Part shown: positions 51,481-61,754 of the stretch, piece after piece | Numbering within the stretch: the first letter of the stretch is position 1 | Layout: every line of letters starts with the position of its first letter | Assembly: GCA_019914945.1 (NCBI GenBank) | Contig: CM034105.1 | Location: 9,610,001-9,674,000 of the forward strand | DNA: 64,000 nucleotides | From: Typha latifolia | Taxonomy: Eukaryota; Streptophyta; Magnoliopsida; Poales; Typhaceae | Direction: 5' to 3' | Program-made: the position numbers and the translations under genes | Notes under the pieces: generated by a model | What the model saw: only the letters and a program-made list of their open reading frames with translations | The model's database searches: none | What the model was told of the DNA's origin: nothing

Positions 51481-52471
51481 ATTGGAGATGGCACCACCTT
51501 GCGAGCGAGATTCTATTTGTGGAGGTGCAGAATTGAAGGTGCAAGGCCAAACTTTCACATTGGATCTTTATCCATTGGCCTTGCAAGGTGCCGATATTGT
51601 TTTAGGGACCCAATGGCTTCGGAGCTTGGGGCCCGTGACCTTTGATTTTATAAGCCTCACATTGACCTTTTGGAGAGATGGTCGAGAGTGTTGTTGGATG
51701 GAAGTAAACCGCTGCTTGAACTTTCAAAAGAAAGGGAGCTCGCTTCTTTCTCGGCACCCACTTTTCCTTTCTTTTCAGATCTACGAAGAGCCGGTGCGAG
51801 AGGATAGTGATCTGGTCCGACTCATGGAGGAGTTGAGAGCGAACCCCTCAAGCAACCCCGAGCACGAGGAGCGCAATGGGTTAGTACTAGAGCACGGGCG
51901 AATCAAGGTACCCCGAAACGAAGAGCTATGGAGGCTATTGATGGCACACTTCCATGATACTCCTATAGCAGGTCATGAAGGGGTATTACGTACTTACAAG
52001 CGGCTGGCCCAAAACTGTACTTGGACTGGGATGAAGACGGACGTGAAGAAGTATGTGCGTGAATGTCAAATCTGCCAACGAGCCAAATCGGAGGCGGTTT
52101 ATGGGCGCACTCCCCCTGTCTTGCGTGCCTACGATAGACTCGCGGCGACGGATAGGACTGAGCTTGACTTGGAGCTTGCTGATCGAGATGAAACATTGAG
52201 ACGGCTCAAGACTCACCTAGCCACAGCACAAAACCGCATGAAGCAAACGCATGACAAAGGCAGACGTGAGCGAGAATTTGAGGTGGATCAATTGGTGTTC
52301 GTTCGAGCTCAACCGTATCGACAATCCACATTGAGGCCAATTTTGAACCAAAAGTTGGGATACAAGTACTATGGTCCGTACCGAGTGCTACAACGAATCG
52401 GTCCGGTAGCTTACCGATTGGACCTACTGAAGGAACCAGGATACATCCCGTCTTCCATGTCTCGGCATTGA
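51481..52471 (+). pseudogene. G1c protease C-part joined to integrase zinc domain and C-terminus (RT and integrase core deleted)
   Basis: One open frame of 329 codons across two deletion joints. It reads CGGAELKVQGQTFTLDLYPL and GADIVLGTQWLRSLGPVTFD (protease end), a linker, then (RT-RNase H gone) PRNEELWRLLMAHFHDTPIA and HEGVLRTYKRLAQNCTWTGM with CQICQRAKSE, the integrase zinc domain. It continues straight into VYGRTPPVLRAYDRL (integrase catalytic core gone), ATAQNRMKQTHDKGRREREF, LVFVRAQPYRQSTLRPILN and YYGPYRVLQRIGPVAYRLDL. A frameshift near 52435 ends it before the chromodomain. That the frame survives both deletions is notable. Confidence 0.8.
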
Positions 52472-52695
52472 AGGCCCAGATCGGGCCTAACCATGTAGTG
52501 GGTTCGACCTTACCCGAACCAATGGAGGAAGATGGCTCCAATGAGCCGGTTCGAGTCCTAAGTCGTAGGAGAAGATGCCAAGGATCCAGATTAGAGACTG
52601 AAGTGCTGATTGAGTGGCTGGGCAAACCTACTGACGAGTCTACATGGGAGCTAGAGACAGACATCATGGATCGCTTCCCAAATTTCAAACCTTGA
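52472..52695 (+). pseudogene. G1c chromodomain
   Basis: Frame continuing integrase after the shift: KAQIGPNHVVGSTLPEPMEE, then RVLSRRRRCQGS, ETEVLIEWLGKPTDESTWEL and ETDIMDRFPNFKP, then stop. The W-x-G-x-P-x-x-x-x-x-W-E pattern is a chromodomain. The Met at 52468 is internal, not a start. It lies 27 bp before the 3' LTR, with a short purine-rich stretch between them. Confidence 0.8.
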
Positions 52696-52722
52696 GGACA
52701 AGGTTGCGGAAGCATGGTGGAT

Positions 52723-53552
52723 TGATACGATTCGGACTTCACCGACGTCGTCTCGAGCTTGGATTTACCTTAGGATAAGATTGAGTTTTAGGATAAGATT
52801 GAGTTTTAGGATAAGATTGTGTTTTAGGATAAGATTGAGTTTTAGGATAAGATTGTGTTTGAGGATAAGATTGGGTTTTAGGATAAGATTGTGTTTTAGG
52901 ATAAGATTGAGTTGTTGGTTAGCCTATAAAAGTATGTGTAGGGCAACCAAAATTAGAATTGAATATTGAGAATTGAGTTTGCCTTGCCTCCTTCATCTTC
53001 TTCGCTCCGTTCCCTCAATCTCCCGGCGACGCCGCTTCTAATCTCCTCGACAGGCCAATCACCCTAGTCCCTTAGGAGTGGCCCTCTTCTCCCCCTTCTT
53101 CCAATTTATCCATCGCTATCCCTAACTTTTCCATCATCCATAACCCTTCCACCATCACTTTTACACCGGTGCCACCCCATCAACACCGGCCCTCCACAAT
53201 CCACCATTACCCAGGATTTCGTGCCTTCATCCACGGAATCCAAAAACAGAGTATCCTGATGTTCGTCCACTAAACGAACGATATCTCGAGATCCCCAACT
53301 CCGATTCGCCTCAAACTAGATCCGTTGGAAAGCTCTTTTCCGGGCCTACATCATATCAAAATTTCACAGCGATCCAACGGTAGGATATTTCGGGATCTGA
53401 TCTCAAAGGTCCGTGCAAGATCGTAACAATCTGGTATCAGGGCCATAGCACCAAAAGAGGGATCGTAACAATCTGGTATCAGAGCCTATAGCCGAGGAAG
53501 GATCGTATCAAGCTGGTATCAGAGCCATAGCACCAAAAGAGGGTTCGTACCA
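52723..53552 (+). repeat. G1c 3' LTR
   Basis: 830 bp, nearly identical to the 5' LTR; differences seen by eye are one T/G in the 18 bp array, one C/T, one T/G and one A/G later, and two missing Cs. The 18 bp array (52768-52911) has the same eight units in the same order. TATAAAAG lies near 52925. Ends GTTCGTACCA, followed by TAAAG. Confidence 0.95.
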
Positions 53553-53557
53553 TAAAG

Positions 53558-55912
53558 TCCAAAAAGATACAACGTCATCATCATACCCTCGCAGGGGCTT
53601 AATACAACTACGTACGTACAAAAAAAGAAAGAAAGCGGCTACTCCTCGCTACCCGCACCTGCGTCCCCTAGCTCTGAAATAATATGCCACGAGGGTGAGC
53701 TTATAGCCCAGCGATTAGGATTCATACAATCTAAAATAATGACATCACAGGTGTATATCCAATGTATGCCTAAATTTGCTAACGATAACGACATGCGTAT
53801 TTAAAATGACTTACCACAATTTACTAAGTCAATGCAGTTGATAAAGATTTCCAATCACTATCTTGGAACATGCTAGTTTACCAAACATATTATGATCAGT
53901 TCACACAGATATAAAGTTTGAGACAATCTCTTATTCGTACACATCTCAATCATAGGTTTACATGTTATGCATAGCAATAAAATAGCAGTCTAGTCATCTC
54001 ATGTCTACCAAAACAATAATCATACTTATCATCGCTCACCGAGTTATTCACCACACAGGGTAAATACTCCTACAAAACAATCATCCATCATCACATACAT
54101 CGAGGGGGGATATATACACACCTAGCGGTAATGTCACCTACACGTGTATGGCGACACTACATGTGACCGGTTGTCTGTGGCCATCGGACTCGGGACCCAC
54201 AGTCGTAAGCCCATATCTCACTCTCTCTAAATCATCACCGCCCCTCGGCGGGAGAATCGGGAGCCCTCGGCTCATCACGACGAACGCCCTAACCTGCGTC
54301 GTCGGGTACCGCTAGAGTTATATCCCCGCCTCACAATCATGTTCTTCTGTCATCATAATCTAGTCCTGACTATGCAGTATAACTACCTGAATGCCACACA
54401 GGCTTCCCGACCTCAGGTGTAGGCCGCTAATAGTATAGACATATATGATACACTCTGCCCTTAACCCTGGGCTGAGTGAGTAGGGGTACTGCCTAGTCAG
54501 AATTCGACTACTAATGATAGGTGGAAGTGGTGTAGTGTTTATGCGTGTATAAAGCATGTTATAGTCATCATGATCATTACAGTCCATATTCACAGCAATC
54601 ATACATCTATGCAACGGTATACCATACAGGACACATGTAAAGCATTATCATACACATTAACATTCTCATGATACTATGATGAACAGGTTATGAATAACTA
54701 CATATGCAAAAGATATAACAGGGAGTACCAGCTTTGCATGCATTAATACGGACATTTCCTCTTTGTATCATGTTATTCTAGATTTGTATAACTCTACTCG
54801 CCTGGGAGGTCTCCACGGTAAGGTAAAACTCGTCAGCTAGTCCGGTATCCCAAAATCTTCCTCACGCGGTGTCAATCCTATTAATTCACGCAAGTAAAGT
54901 CATTAGTGAACTACTAGAATTAACTATCTTATTAGCACATTTATGTTTGGTACGAGTCAAGGGCATCCTAGGAATCTTATATTATCCCAAAATTAAGGAT
55001 CAGGCTAATCAAATTAGGTGAAAATGGTAAACAGGGTTATAGGGTCCAAATGGCCCCAAATGGGCTAGGCTAGAGACAAAAAGGGGGTAGGCCCAAACCC
55101 AACCCATAAGCAATAGGACGTTGGTGGGCTGGGGGCCCAGCCACAGCCCACCAAGGTTGGAATAGTGGGCTGCAGACTGCAGCCCACTCCACAATGGGCT
55201 AATGGGCTGCAGCCTGCAGCCCACCCCAACTAAGCTGGTGGGCTGCGGTCTGCAGCCCACCCCAAGGGATTAGTGGGCTGCAGTGGTCTGCAGCCCACCA
55301 AGGGAGGAAAATGGGTGGGGGTTTAACCCCCCCCCCACCCCTCCACCTTATCTCCTTCCACCACCGATGGAAGGAGGGTGAGGCGGAGGGAAGCGCCCCC
55401 GAGGCTGCGGGGACGCGGGGCTGCGGCGGCGCGGCACGGCGGCGCGCAGCGCGAGGGCAGCGGCGGCACGGCACAAGGCGGCGGCGCGACACGGGGACGG
55501 CGGCGGCACGGCACGAGGCCGGCGACGCAACGTAGGGACGGCGGCGCAGCGCAGAGGCGGCGGCGGCAAGGGTCCGGCACAGCACGAGGCCGAGGAGGGG
55601 AAGGAGAAAGAGGGGAAAGGGAGGTTTACCGGAGGGGGCGGGGGTCGGCGAGCCGGCGGTTGTCGGCGGCTGTCGGCAACCACGAGGGAGGGAGAGAGAA
55701 GAAGAAGAGAGGCTACGGTGAGCGTGGAAGGGATAAGGGAGATGGGGGGAAGGGTGGCGTGCACGGCAAGGAAGGGAAGAGAAGAAGAAAAGGAAAGAGG
55801 GAGGGTGGCAGGGTGGCAGGCCGACGCACGTGCTCGGCACGTGCGTCGGTCAGGGAAAAAAATATATATATTTTTTTATTTTATTTTATTTTATTTTATT
55901 TGGGGTGTTACA
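53558..55912 (-). repeat. G2 5' LTR, part 2 (right of G1c)
   Basis: Remaining ~2,355 bp of the 5' LTR, to TGTAACACCC at 55912. It keeps about 290 bp (53642-53930) that the 3' LTR lacks. It includes the inverted-repeat units (55105-55305) and the GC-rich block (55325-55850). Many small differences from the 3' LTR show G2 is much older than G1c. Confidence 0.85.
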
Positions 55913-56085
55913 AAAAAATATTGGTCAACCAGAGATAACACAAAAACAAAAACTACAACAAACCCAAGACCAAGACCTGCCAATGGCCGAAGACAAAAGG
56001 CTCCCACCAAGAGAAGCAATGAACATTGGTGGAGAGGTGTTACGGTTCTTAATTTAGATACATAGTCAACATGATTAAACTGCTT
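55913..56085. other. Short unassigned segment right of G2
   Basis: A-rich sequence with no recognised domain. One short plus-strand frame (MAEDKRLPPREAMNIGG, near 55983) has no recognisable family and ends within about 25 residues, so it is not called a gene. Confidence 0.3.
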
Positions 56086-56830
56086 CAAATTGTATCAATT
56101 TTTGTTTATGTTTTAGGAAAATAAGATAGCTTCTAGCAGGTGGTTTAAACACAAATCGTTTGAATGCCTAATTCACGTTCGCACATCTAGAGGACGGTTT
56201 TTGGCCATTCGAATGCCTGATTTCACGTTCACATATCCAGAACCCTATTTTGGGGCCATTTGAAAATTATTGAGGGGCGTTCAAACGCACGAGGAATAAG
56301 TTGAGTCATTATAAGATTTGTTTAGGGTTTTTGATGATTGGCTAGCCTCCAAATATATGAAAAAATAGCAAACTTAGAATTATTGATTATTGAAACTTAT
56401 TTTGCATCTAGACTTGAGCCAACTTTTCCCTCCTCCTTCCTCCCCCTTGGAATCCAACCCAAGCTCTCGTCTACAATTGAGGTTAATCTTCCGTCGCTTC
56501 TCTCTCCTCCCTTTAGCGACCGGCCATAGTTGGAAGCTCCCTTCTCCCACTTCATCTTATTCAAAGCACTAACCCATCCACTATACCTATCATCATCTCC
56601 CACAACCCTAACCAATAATCTATATCCATCCCATCACCTCCTGACCTTTGGTCATTGTTTCCTTCATAGCTTTTGTTTAACAAGCCAAATTGATAAGATT
56701 TTGGTTGCACTAGATTCCTAACTTCTAGAGGAACAACATATCCGAATCTCAGATGATATCAACGGTTGGATCAATCCCTATTGCCTTCACATATTCTGTG
56801 TTAAGTTCTGTCCAGATTAACAAGTTGGAT
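56086..56830 (+). repeat. Degenerate LTR G5, related to the G1/G4 LTRs
   Basis: About 750 bp on the plus strand. Decayed palindromes and half-sites (CATTCGAATGCC, GGCGTTCAAACGCACG, ACGTTCGCACATCTAGAGG) are followed by GGCTAGCCTCCAAATATATG (promoter region), a C/T-rich stretch (CCCTCCTCCTTCCTCCC) and the conserved block around TTCCTAACTTCTAGAGGAAC and CATATCCGAATCTCAGAT, as in G1 R-U5. Ends are approximate and no internal domain follows, so it may be a solo LTR. Confidence 0.6.
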
Positions 56831-57840
56831 AGACAATCATCTTAACCAAAGGCGACTGTAACAAGAGAAAGCATCTATAGTTAGCCACAAGGCAGTGGCA
56901 AGGTTCCACAGTGGAGGGGCAGCGATGGTGAATAGAGGTAAGAGGAAGCCACGAATAATGACAATGGTGGTGATGGAGAATAGAGGAAGAAGGGAGTGAC
57001 AAAGAACAATGATAGCGGTGATTTGCTTGGAAAACCAAAGAAAAAATAGTGATGGGAGGTAGGGAGCTGCTGGGGAAAGGCGCTTTAGTGATAGAGATGA
57101 CTGGCGTCGATTGCTATCACAAAAGGAAGGGAGTCTGACTTGGTGGAATCCTAATCAATGTGGAGTCGTATTACAACGGTTAGATGCTTAAATATATATC
57201 CAAACATATAGGGCATAGTGGTAGTTAGAGGTAATCATTAGGCTTGATTGACCCATGCCCGACTCGAACCCGCCCGATTTTAACTAGGCTAAGTTATATG
57301 TACATAAAATAACTAACTATAATCCAATTATTTGGCAATTACTACTTTTACTTAACTAGTTACTAATTATATATATAATAATCATTATCCGTAAATATAA
57401 AAATAATTATTTGAGCTCAGCATTTTATTGCATAGAAAATAATATATAATAATAATAAGGTGCTAGAAACACATTGTATATTTAAATATATTAAATATAT
57501 GCATGTATAAGCATACATAAATATTAATAGAAACTTATATAATTTAATTATTTTTAATAAAACTAACTATATAAAATATAAGATTATTATCAATATCATT
57601 ACATGTATTAATCTAATAAACAATGGCTAAACCATATATAATCATATGCAAGTGTTTATAACTATAATTAATAAATTATTGTACCAAAATACTTAGCTAA
57701 TACTTATACTAGTGAGTGTAAATTATCAAAATAATCTACCATCTAAATAAACTGATTTACCTAAATTTTAGAAACTAAATCATATAATTAGTGTAACAAA
57801 TTAAAAGGGAGTAATTCCCTTGTCATAGTGCTGGGCTCGG
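56831..57840. other. Unassigned, mostly AT-rich DNA
   Basis: 56831-57240 is mixed composition with GGTGGTGATGG-type runs that can read as low-complexity frames. 57240-57840 is extremely AT-rich (TATAATTAATAA-like) with no structure recognised. No gene. Confidence 0.4.
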
Positions 57841-58186
57841 CACTATTGCAGAGGGATAATAGATGAGGAAGAAGAAAAGGAAGAAGAAAGGAGAAGAAAG
57901 AAGGAAAAGAAGAAGAAAAAGAGAAGAGAAGAGAAGAAGGAGAAGAGAGGAGGGAGCGGACCCGGGCTGGCGGGGAGCGGCCGGCCTCTCACCGATGACT
58001 CGGCTACGACGAGCTCGAGCTCAAGGCAAGAAAGAGAGGGGGGAGGGAGAGAGAGAGAGAGAGGAAGAAAAGGAAAGAGACGGGGAGTGAGAGATCTCAC
58101 CAACGGCGGCGGCTCTAGGGAAGGTGTCAACAATGGAGAGAAATGAGTGTGAGAGAGAATAGAGAGAGAGTAGAGTGAGAGGGTGG

Positions 58187-58253
<67 letters not shown>

Positions 58254-58365
58254 GGAGAAAAGAGAGCGGCGGTGGAGGGGAGGGGGGGCCCGCCAAAGCG
58301 GGGCCCGCCGCGCTGGCCCGGTTGGTTGTGGCAACGGCGGTGGCCATGTGGGCGATGGGCAGCCA
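57841..58365. other. Purine-rich and GC-rich block with GA tract
   Basis: Plus strand is A/G-rich from 57860 (GAAGAAGAAAAGG) through 57955, then GC-rich, then GA-rich with the (GA)30 run at 58189-58249. Long open frames on both strands here are repetitive Ser-Leu or Arg-Glu peptides and are not genes. It is joined at about 58366 to a G1-type LTR 3' part. Confidence 0.5.
58189..58249. repeat. (GA)30 microsatellite
   Basis: Sixty-one bases of uninterrupted GA, the second long GA/CT tract in the window after 9197-9290. Confidence 0.95.
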
Positions 58366-58862
58366 GTTGCCTTCTTTGTCTTCTTCGCTCTCGTTCTCTC
58401 AATCCCCGGCGACGCCGCTTCTAATCTTCCTCGACCAGCCAATCACACTAGTCCCTTAGGGGTGGCCGTCTCCTCCCCTATCTTCCAATCTATCCAACAC
58501 TTGCCCTATCCCTTCCATCAACCATAACCCTTCCACCACCACTTTTCACCGGTGCCACCCTATTAATGCCGGTTCACCTCCAACCACCATCATACTAGGA
58601 TCTTGTGTCTCCATTCACGGATCCTGATCGAACCCCCCTGGTGTTCGTCAACTAATCGGACGATATCTCGAGATCCCCACATCCAATCCGTCTAAAACTT
58701 GATTTGTTGGAAAACTCTTTTCCAGGGCTACAACATATCCAAATTGTAGGTCGATCCAACTGCGGTATCTCTCAGGATCTATTTATAAATTTCGTCTCAG
58801 AATCAGTCAAGATCTAAGAATTGGAAGAGATCGAACCTTAGCCAAAAGGGGAGATCGTATTA
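58366..58862 (+). repeat. G1-type LTR, R-U5 part only
   Basis: From TTGCCTTCTTTGTCTTCTTC through CAATCCCCGGCGACGCCGCT, CTAGTCCCTTAGGGGTGGCC, CACCGGTGCCACC and ACGATATCTCGAGATCCCCA to GGAGATCGTATTA, matching G1e 38366 onward and the end of its 3' LTR. The U3 with palindromes and TATA box is absent; the GA-rich block lies in its place. No primer site or gag follows. Confidence 0.75.
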
Positions 58863-59579
58863 GATAGTGAAAGTCATGGTCATAGATTTTTAGAGGAGGA
58901 TTTTTTTTTAGAGAGAAGTGAACATTTAATAGTATTCGAGTGACCTTGAGAGGAGTTATCGTTATTTTCAAATGCATCGGATCGAGTTGAGTATTTTGGG
59001 TGATTTTGAAAAGACAATGTGTAAATCACAATAACTCCAAAAATCAAAAAAAAAAAAGTGAAATAGAACAATACCTTAGTTCCTTATTCCGAATATAAAA
59101 AAATAATTGCATATGCCATCGTAAGTCGCTTTCTCATTTGGAGACGTGACTAATGATGTCGATTCCTGAACAATCAGAATCATATAAACAAAGTGAGGGA
59201 AACTCACAAACATCACCTGACCAAAATGTCACATTCATCCTTAGAATATTTTAAGAATAATATATATTACACGATAAAACCTTTAGATGTTCTATTAAAT
59301 AAATCACTAAAATATATATGATTTCACTTGAACCCAAAGTCCTAGATCTTAAATCTTATGTACTACCTACCTAAATAGATTTGTGATGTTTTGTAGGGAT
59401 AAATGTGTATTTTCGTTCCTTTTGCATTCTTTGTTGGTCTAGTAGATAAAAATGTATAAACTTTTCATTTTTTTATTAGTTTGAATAAAAGTTAATGTAG
59501 ACCATCTATTTTAAAAAGAGCAATTTGCACTAAAAACCAATATATTTATTAATTTTTGCATTCCTACCAATATAAAGAA
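58863..59579. other. AT-rich intergenic DNA, no gene seen
   Basis: About 700 bp with A and T runs and no recognisable domain or repeat. Confidence 0.4.
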
Positions 59580-60345
59580 TATCTTCCCGTTTTAAATGCA
59601 AAGAGATTTTATAAGGTTTGTTGGTAATAGATAGCAAGAGAATGACACATCTCAAAAAGAATAACAAGAGTTTGTCAAAGAGATTTCTTTCCAAATCTTC
59701 TCCTTGCTTCTTGCCTCTATTTCAAACTTTCCATTAGTTTCTTCTTGCCCAAATCTTCTCCTCCTCCTTGCACTTGCTTCTTACTTTCCTTTTCTCCCTT
59801 CTTGCCTTAACTGGCCTCTCTCAGGTTGGACAAAGATTTTATGGGCAGTGAATGAATTCCTGGAACATGTTCGTACTCCTCATGTTAAGCCCAAAGTGAG
59901 AAGGTTTTATAAGATTTTTTCGGTAATAGATAGCAAGAGGAAAAAGAAAAACAAAAAGTTTTAAAAGAGAGTTCTTTCTGAAGTATCTCCTGCCTTCTTA
60001 TTCAATTATTCTCCTCCATTTTAGCCTTAATTATCTCCTAGCTTTTTGCGTTTACTTCAAACTTTCTATTAGTTTCTTATTCTACAAAAGAATGGGGTAT
60101 GAACAAATATCTTCCTCCATTAAATGCAAGCAGATTTTATAAGACTTTTTTGCAATAGATAGCAAGAGGATGACACGTCTCATAAAGAAAAACAAGAGTT
60201 TTTGAAAGAGATTTCTTTCTGAACCGTCTCCTGACTTCTTATTTAAATCTTCTACTCCATTTTTGCTCTATCTCCTGGCTTGTTGCCTCTATTTCAAACT
60301 TTCCATTAGTTTATTCTCACCGAAATCTTCTCCTCTTTTCTTGCA
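59580..60345. repeat. Threefold direct repeat of about 180-250 bp
   Basis: The segment with GATTTTATAAGGTTTGTTGG, AATAGATAGCAAGAG, AGAGATTTCTTTC and CTTTCCATTAGTTTCTTCTT occurs at about 59585-59770, in a variant at 59900-60085, and again at 60115-60335. Two units also share ATGACACATCTCA/ATGACACGTCTCA. A related piece (CTCTAATTGGCCTCTACATG, TTAAGCCCGTAGCAAGAA) resumes at 61345-61440 after an insertion. No coding function seen. Confidence 0.7.
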
Positions 60346-61335
60346 TCGGATAAAACCAGCTTGACCTAATTCAAATTAGATTTTGAACAGAATTAAGCAC
60401 ATAACTTGCAAGGACAATTTCGAATAATCTAACCGTTAGATTCTTCTAAAATTTGGATAAATTGTCACTTCATAAGAGAGTTTTTCAATTGTTAAATTAT
60501 TTAAAATCGTCCTTGCACCGATTCGAATCAGGTTCTAGACAAAATTAAGAATGTAAATTGCAAGGACAATTTTAGATGATTTAACTAAGGATCCTCCTGA
60601 AATTTATATATGTTGTCACTCTAGAAAAGAGTTTTCCAACAAATCCAAGATCTCTAGGTTTAGATGGTGATATAGAGTAATCGACTAAAGAGTGGATGGA
60701 GGTCACTATGAAATCTGCTACCTGATAGGAATAGAAGATAAGGAAGAAGTGGCAGGCCTTTAGGGATAAGGGTGGTGCGGCTGACGAGGGAGATTAGGGG
60801 CTAGCTGAGACCTTACTAATGAAAGAGGTGTTTGTAAAAGAGGTGGGAGAAGTAGCCAAATACTTCATAGTTGATTGCATGATAAAATTTAGGCTGCACT
60901 CTACATTTATATAAATGCTAGTCCTAAATTAACTTAAACTAGAATTTGTCTTAAGGGCTTATATTAAAGATAAATAAGACTTAAAGATAAATATGACTTA
61001 AAGATAAATATGACTTAGCTAAATCAATCTTCCTTATCCCTTTCGAAATATTTTTTGTTTTACAGTAGATAGATTCCGAATCAGAAGATACTTTAAATAT
61101 GAAAGTCGTAGTTCTTGACGTTATCAAAATTATAGTAATTCAATAATATTCGAATGTTGGATGAATATCTTTTGAATATTTTCTCGAGACTGCATAGAGT
61201 TGAATTTAGCTAATTAAATAAAATTCTAACCTAGTAAAACTCTAACCAAACTATAAAAGCAAATAACATAAATAGGCTCAACCCATTGAACTCAATGTCC
61301 CCTTGATGTGATCTGAGTTAACCTGATTCGCATGA
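60346..61335 (-). repeat. LTR-like element with R1-type U3 (minus strand)
   Basis: Its left half resembles G1/G4 LTR U5-R on the minus strand (AGAGTTTTCCAACAAATCCA near 60625; AGGCCTTTAGGGATAAGGGT and GCTGACGAGGGAGATTAGG near 60755-60795). A TATA-like ATTTATATAAATGC follows near 60905-60918, then R1 units (CTTGTCTTAAGGGCTTATAT, GACTTAAAGATAAATATGAC) and a terminus like that of G3 (AATGTCCCCTTGATGTGATC near 61290). It splits the threefold repeat. Ends are approximate. Confidence 0.5.
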
Positions 61336-61754
61336 GCACTTGCTTTGAACGTTACTTTTCTTCCTACTTGCTCTAATTGGCCTCTACATGTTCTTTCTCC
61401 TTGTGTTAAGCCCGTAGCAAGAAAACTATCTTCTCCTTTTACCTCCATTTGTTAATTCATAGTGCTAGAGAATGTGCAAGCCTTCAACCTTTGCCATCTT
61501 CCTTATCCGATATTGAATCCTTCAACCCATGTGGTATCAAGGTAATTAATGTGGGAGTATTTCTTTCAATCTCATGTATCCATATCTATCTCAGTATTTG
61601 GTTTTTGTCGGTTTCTCTATTTATTTTGTTAATTTTGTATGTATAGTCTATAAAATCTTGTATTATGATTTTACCAAATTTAGACAAAATGGGGTAGACC
61701 ATCTTGATTTTCAGTGTTTCATCTTACTTCCGTACGTTGTATTATTTGCATGCA
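61336..61754. other. Intergenic DNA left of G1d, no gene seen
   Basis: Begins with the split-off piece of the threefold repeat, then about 300 bp of T-rich DNA. Two short hydrophobic frames (61449-61768) have no recognisable family and are not called genes. Confidence 0.4.

Larger units (their letters stand above)
49133..53552 (+). mobile_element. Young, internally deleted Gypsy chromovirus G1c (TAAAG duplication)
   Basis: A 4,420 bp plus-strand element with two near-identical LTRs (49133-49964 and 52723-53552; by eye four substitutions and two single-base gaps) and perfect TAAAG duplications. It keeps primer site, gag, half a knuckle, protease, integrase zinc domain, integrase C-terminus and chromodomain. 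The RT-RNase H block and the integrase catalytic core are deleted. Its LTR has an 18 bp tandem repeat where other G1 LTRs have palindromes. Confidence 0.95.
41531..55912 (-). mobile_element. Tekay-like Gypsy chromovirus G2 with long LTRs, carrying nested G1c
   Basis: Minus strand: 5' LTR (48929-55912, interrupted by G1c), Met-tRNA primer site, gag, protease, RT, RNase H, integrase with C-terminal chromodomain, polypurine tract, 3' LTR (41531-43889). LTRs run TGTAACACCC to GGGTGTTTCA. Internal length about 5.0 kb and LTRs over 2.3 kb fit the Del/Tekay group, as does the chromodomain wording (PVRIIDRCVKTLRR, VLWRLHGVEEATWEPE). Several frameshifts inactivate the genes. The bases outside the two ends (TATAG, AAAAA) do not form a duplication. 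Confidence 0.85.
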
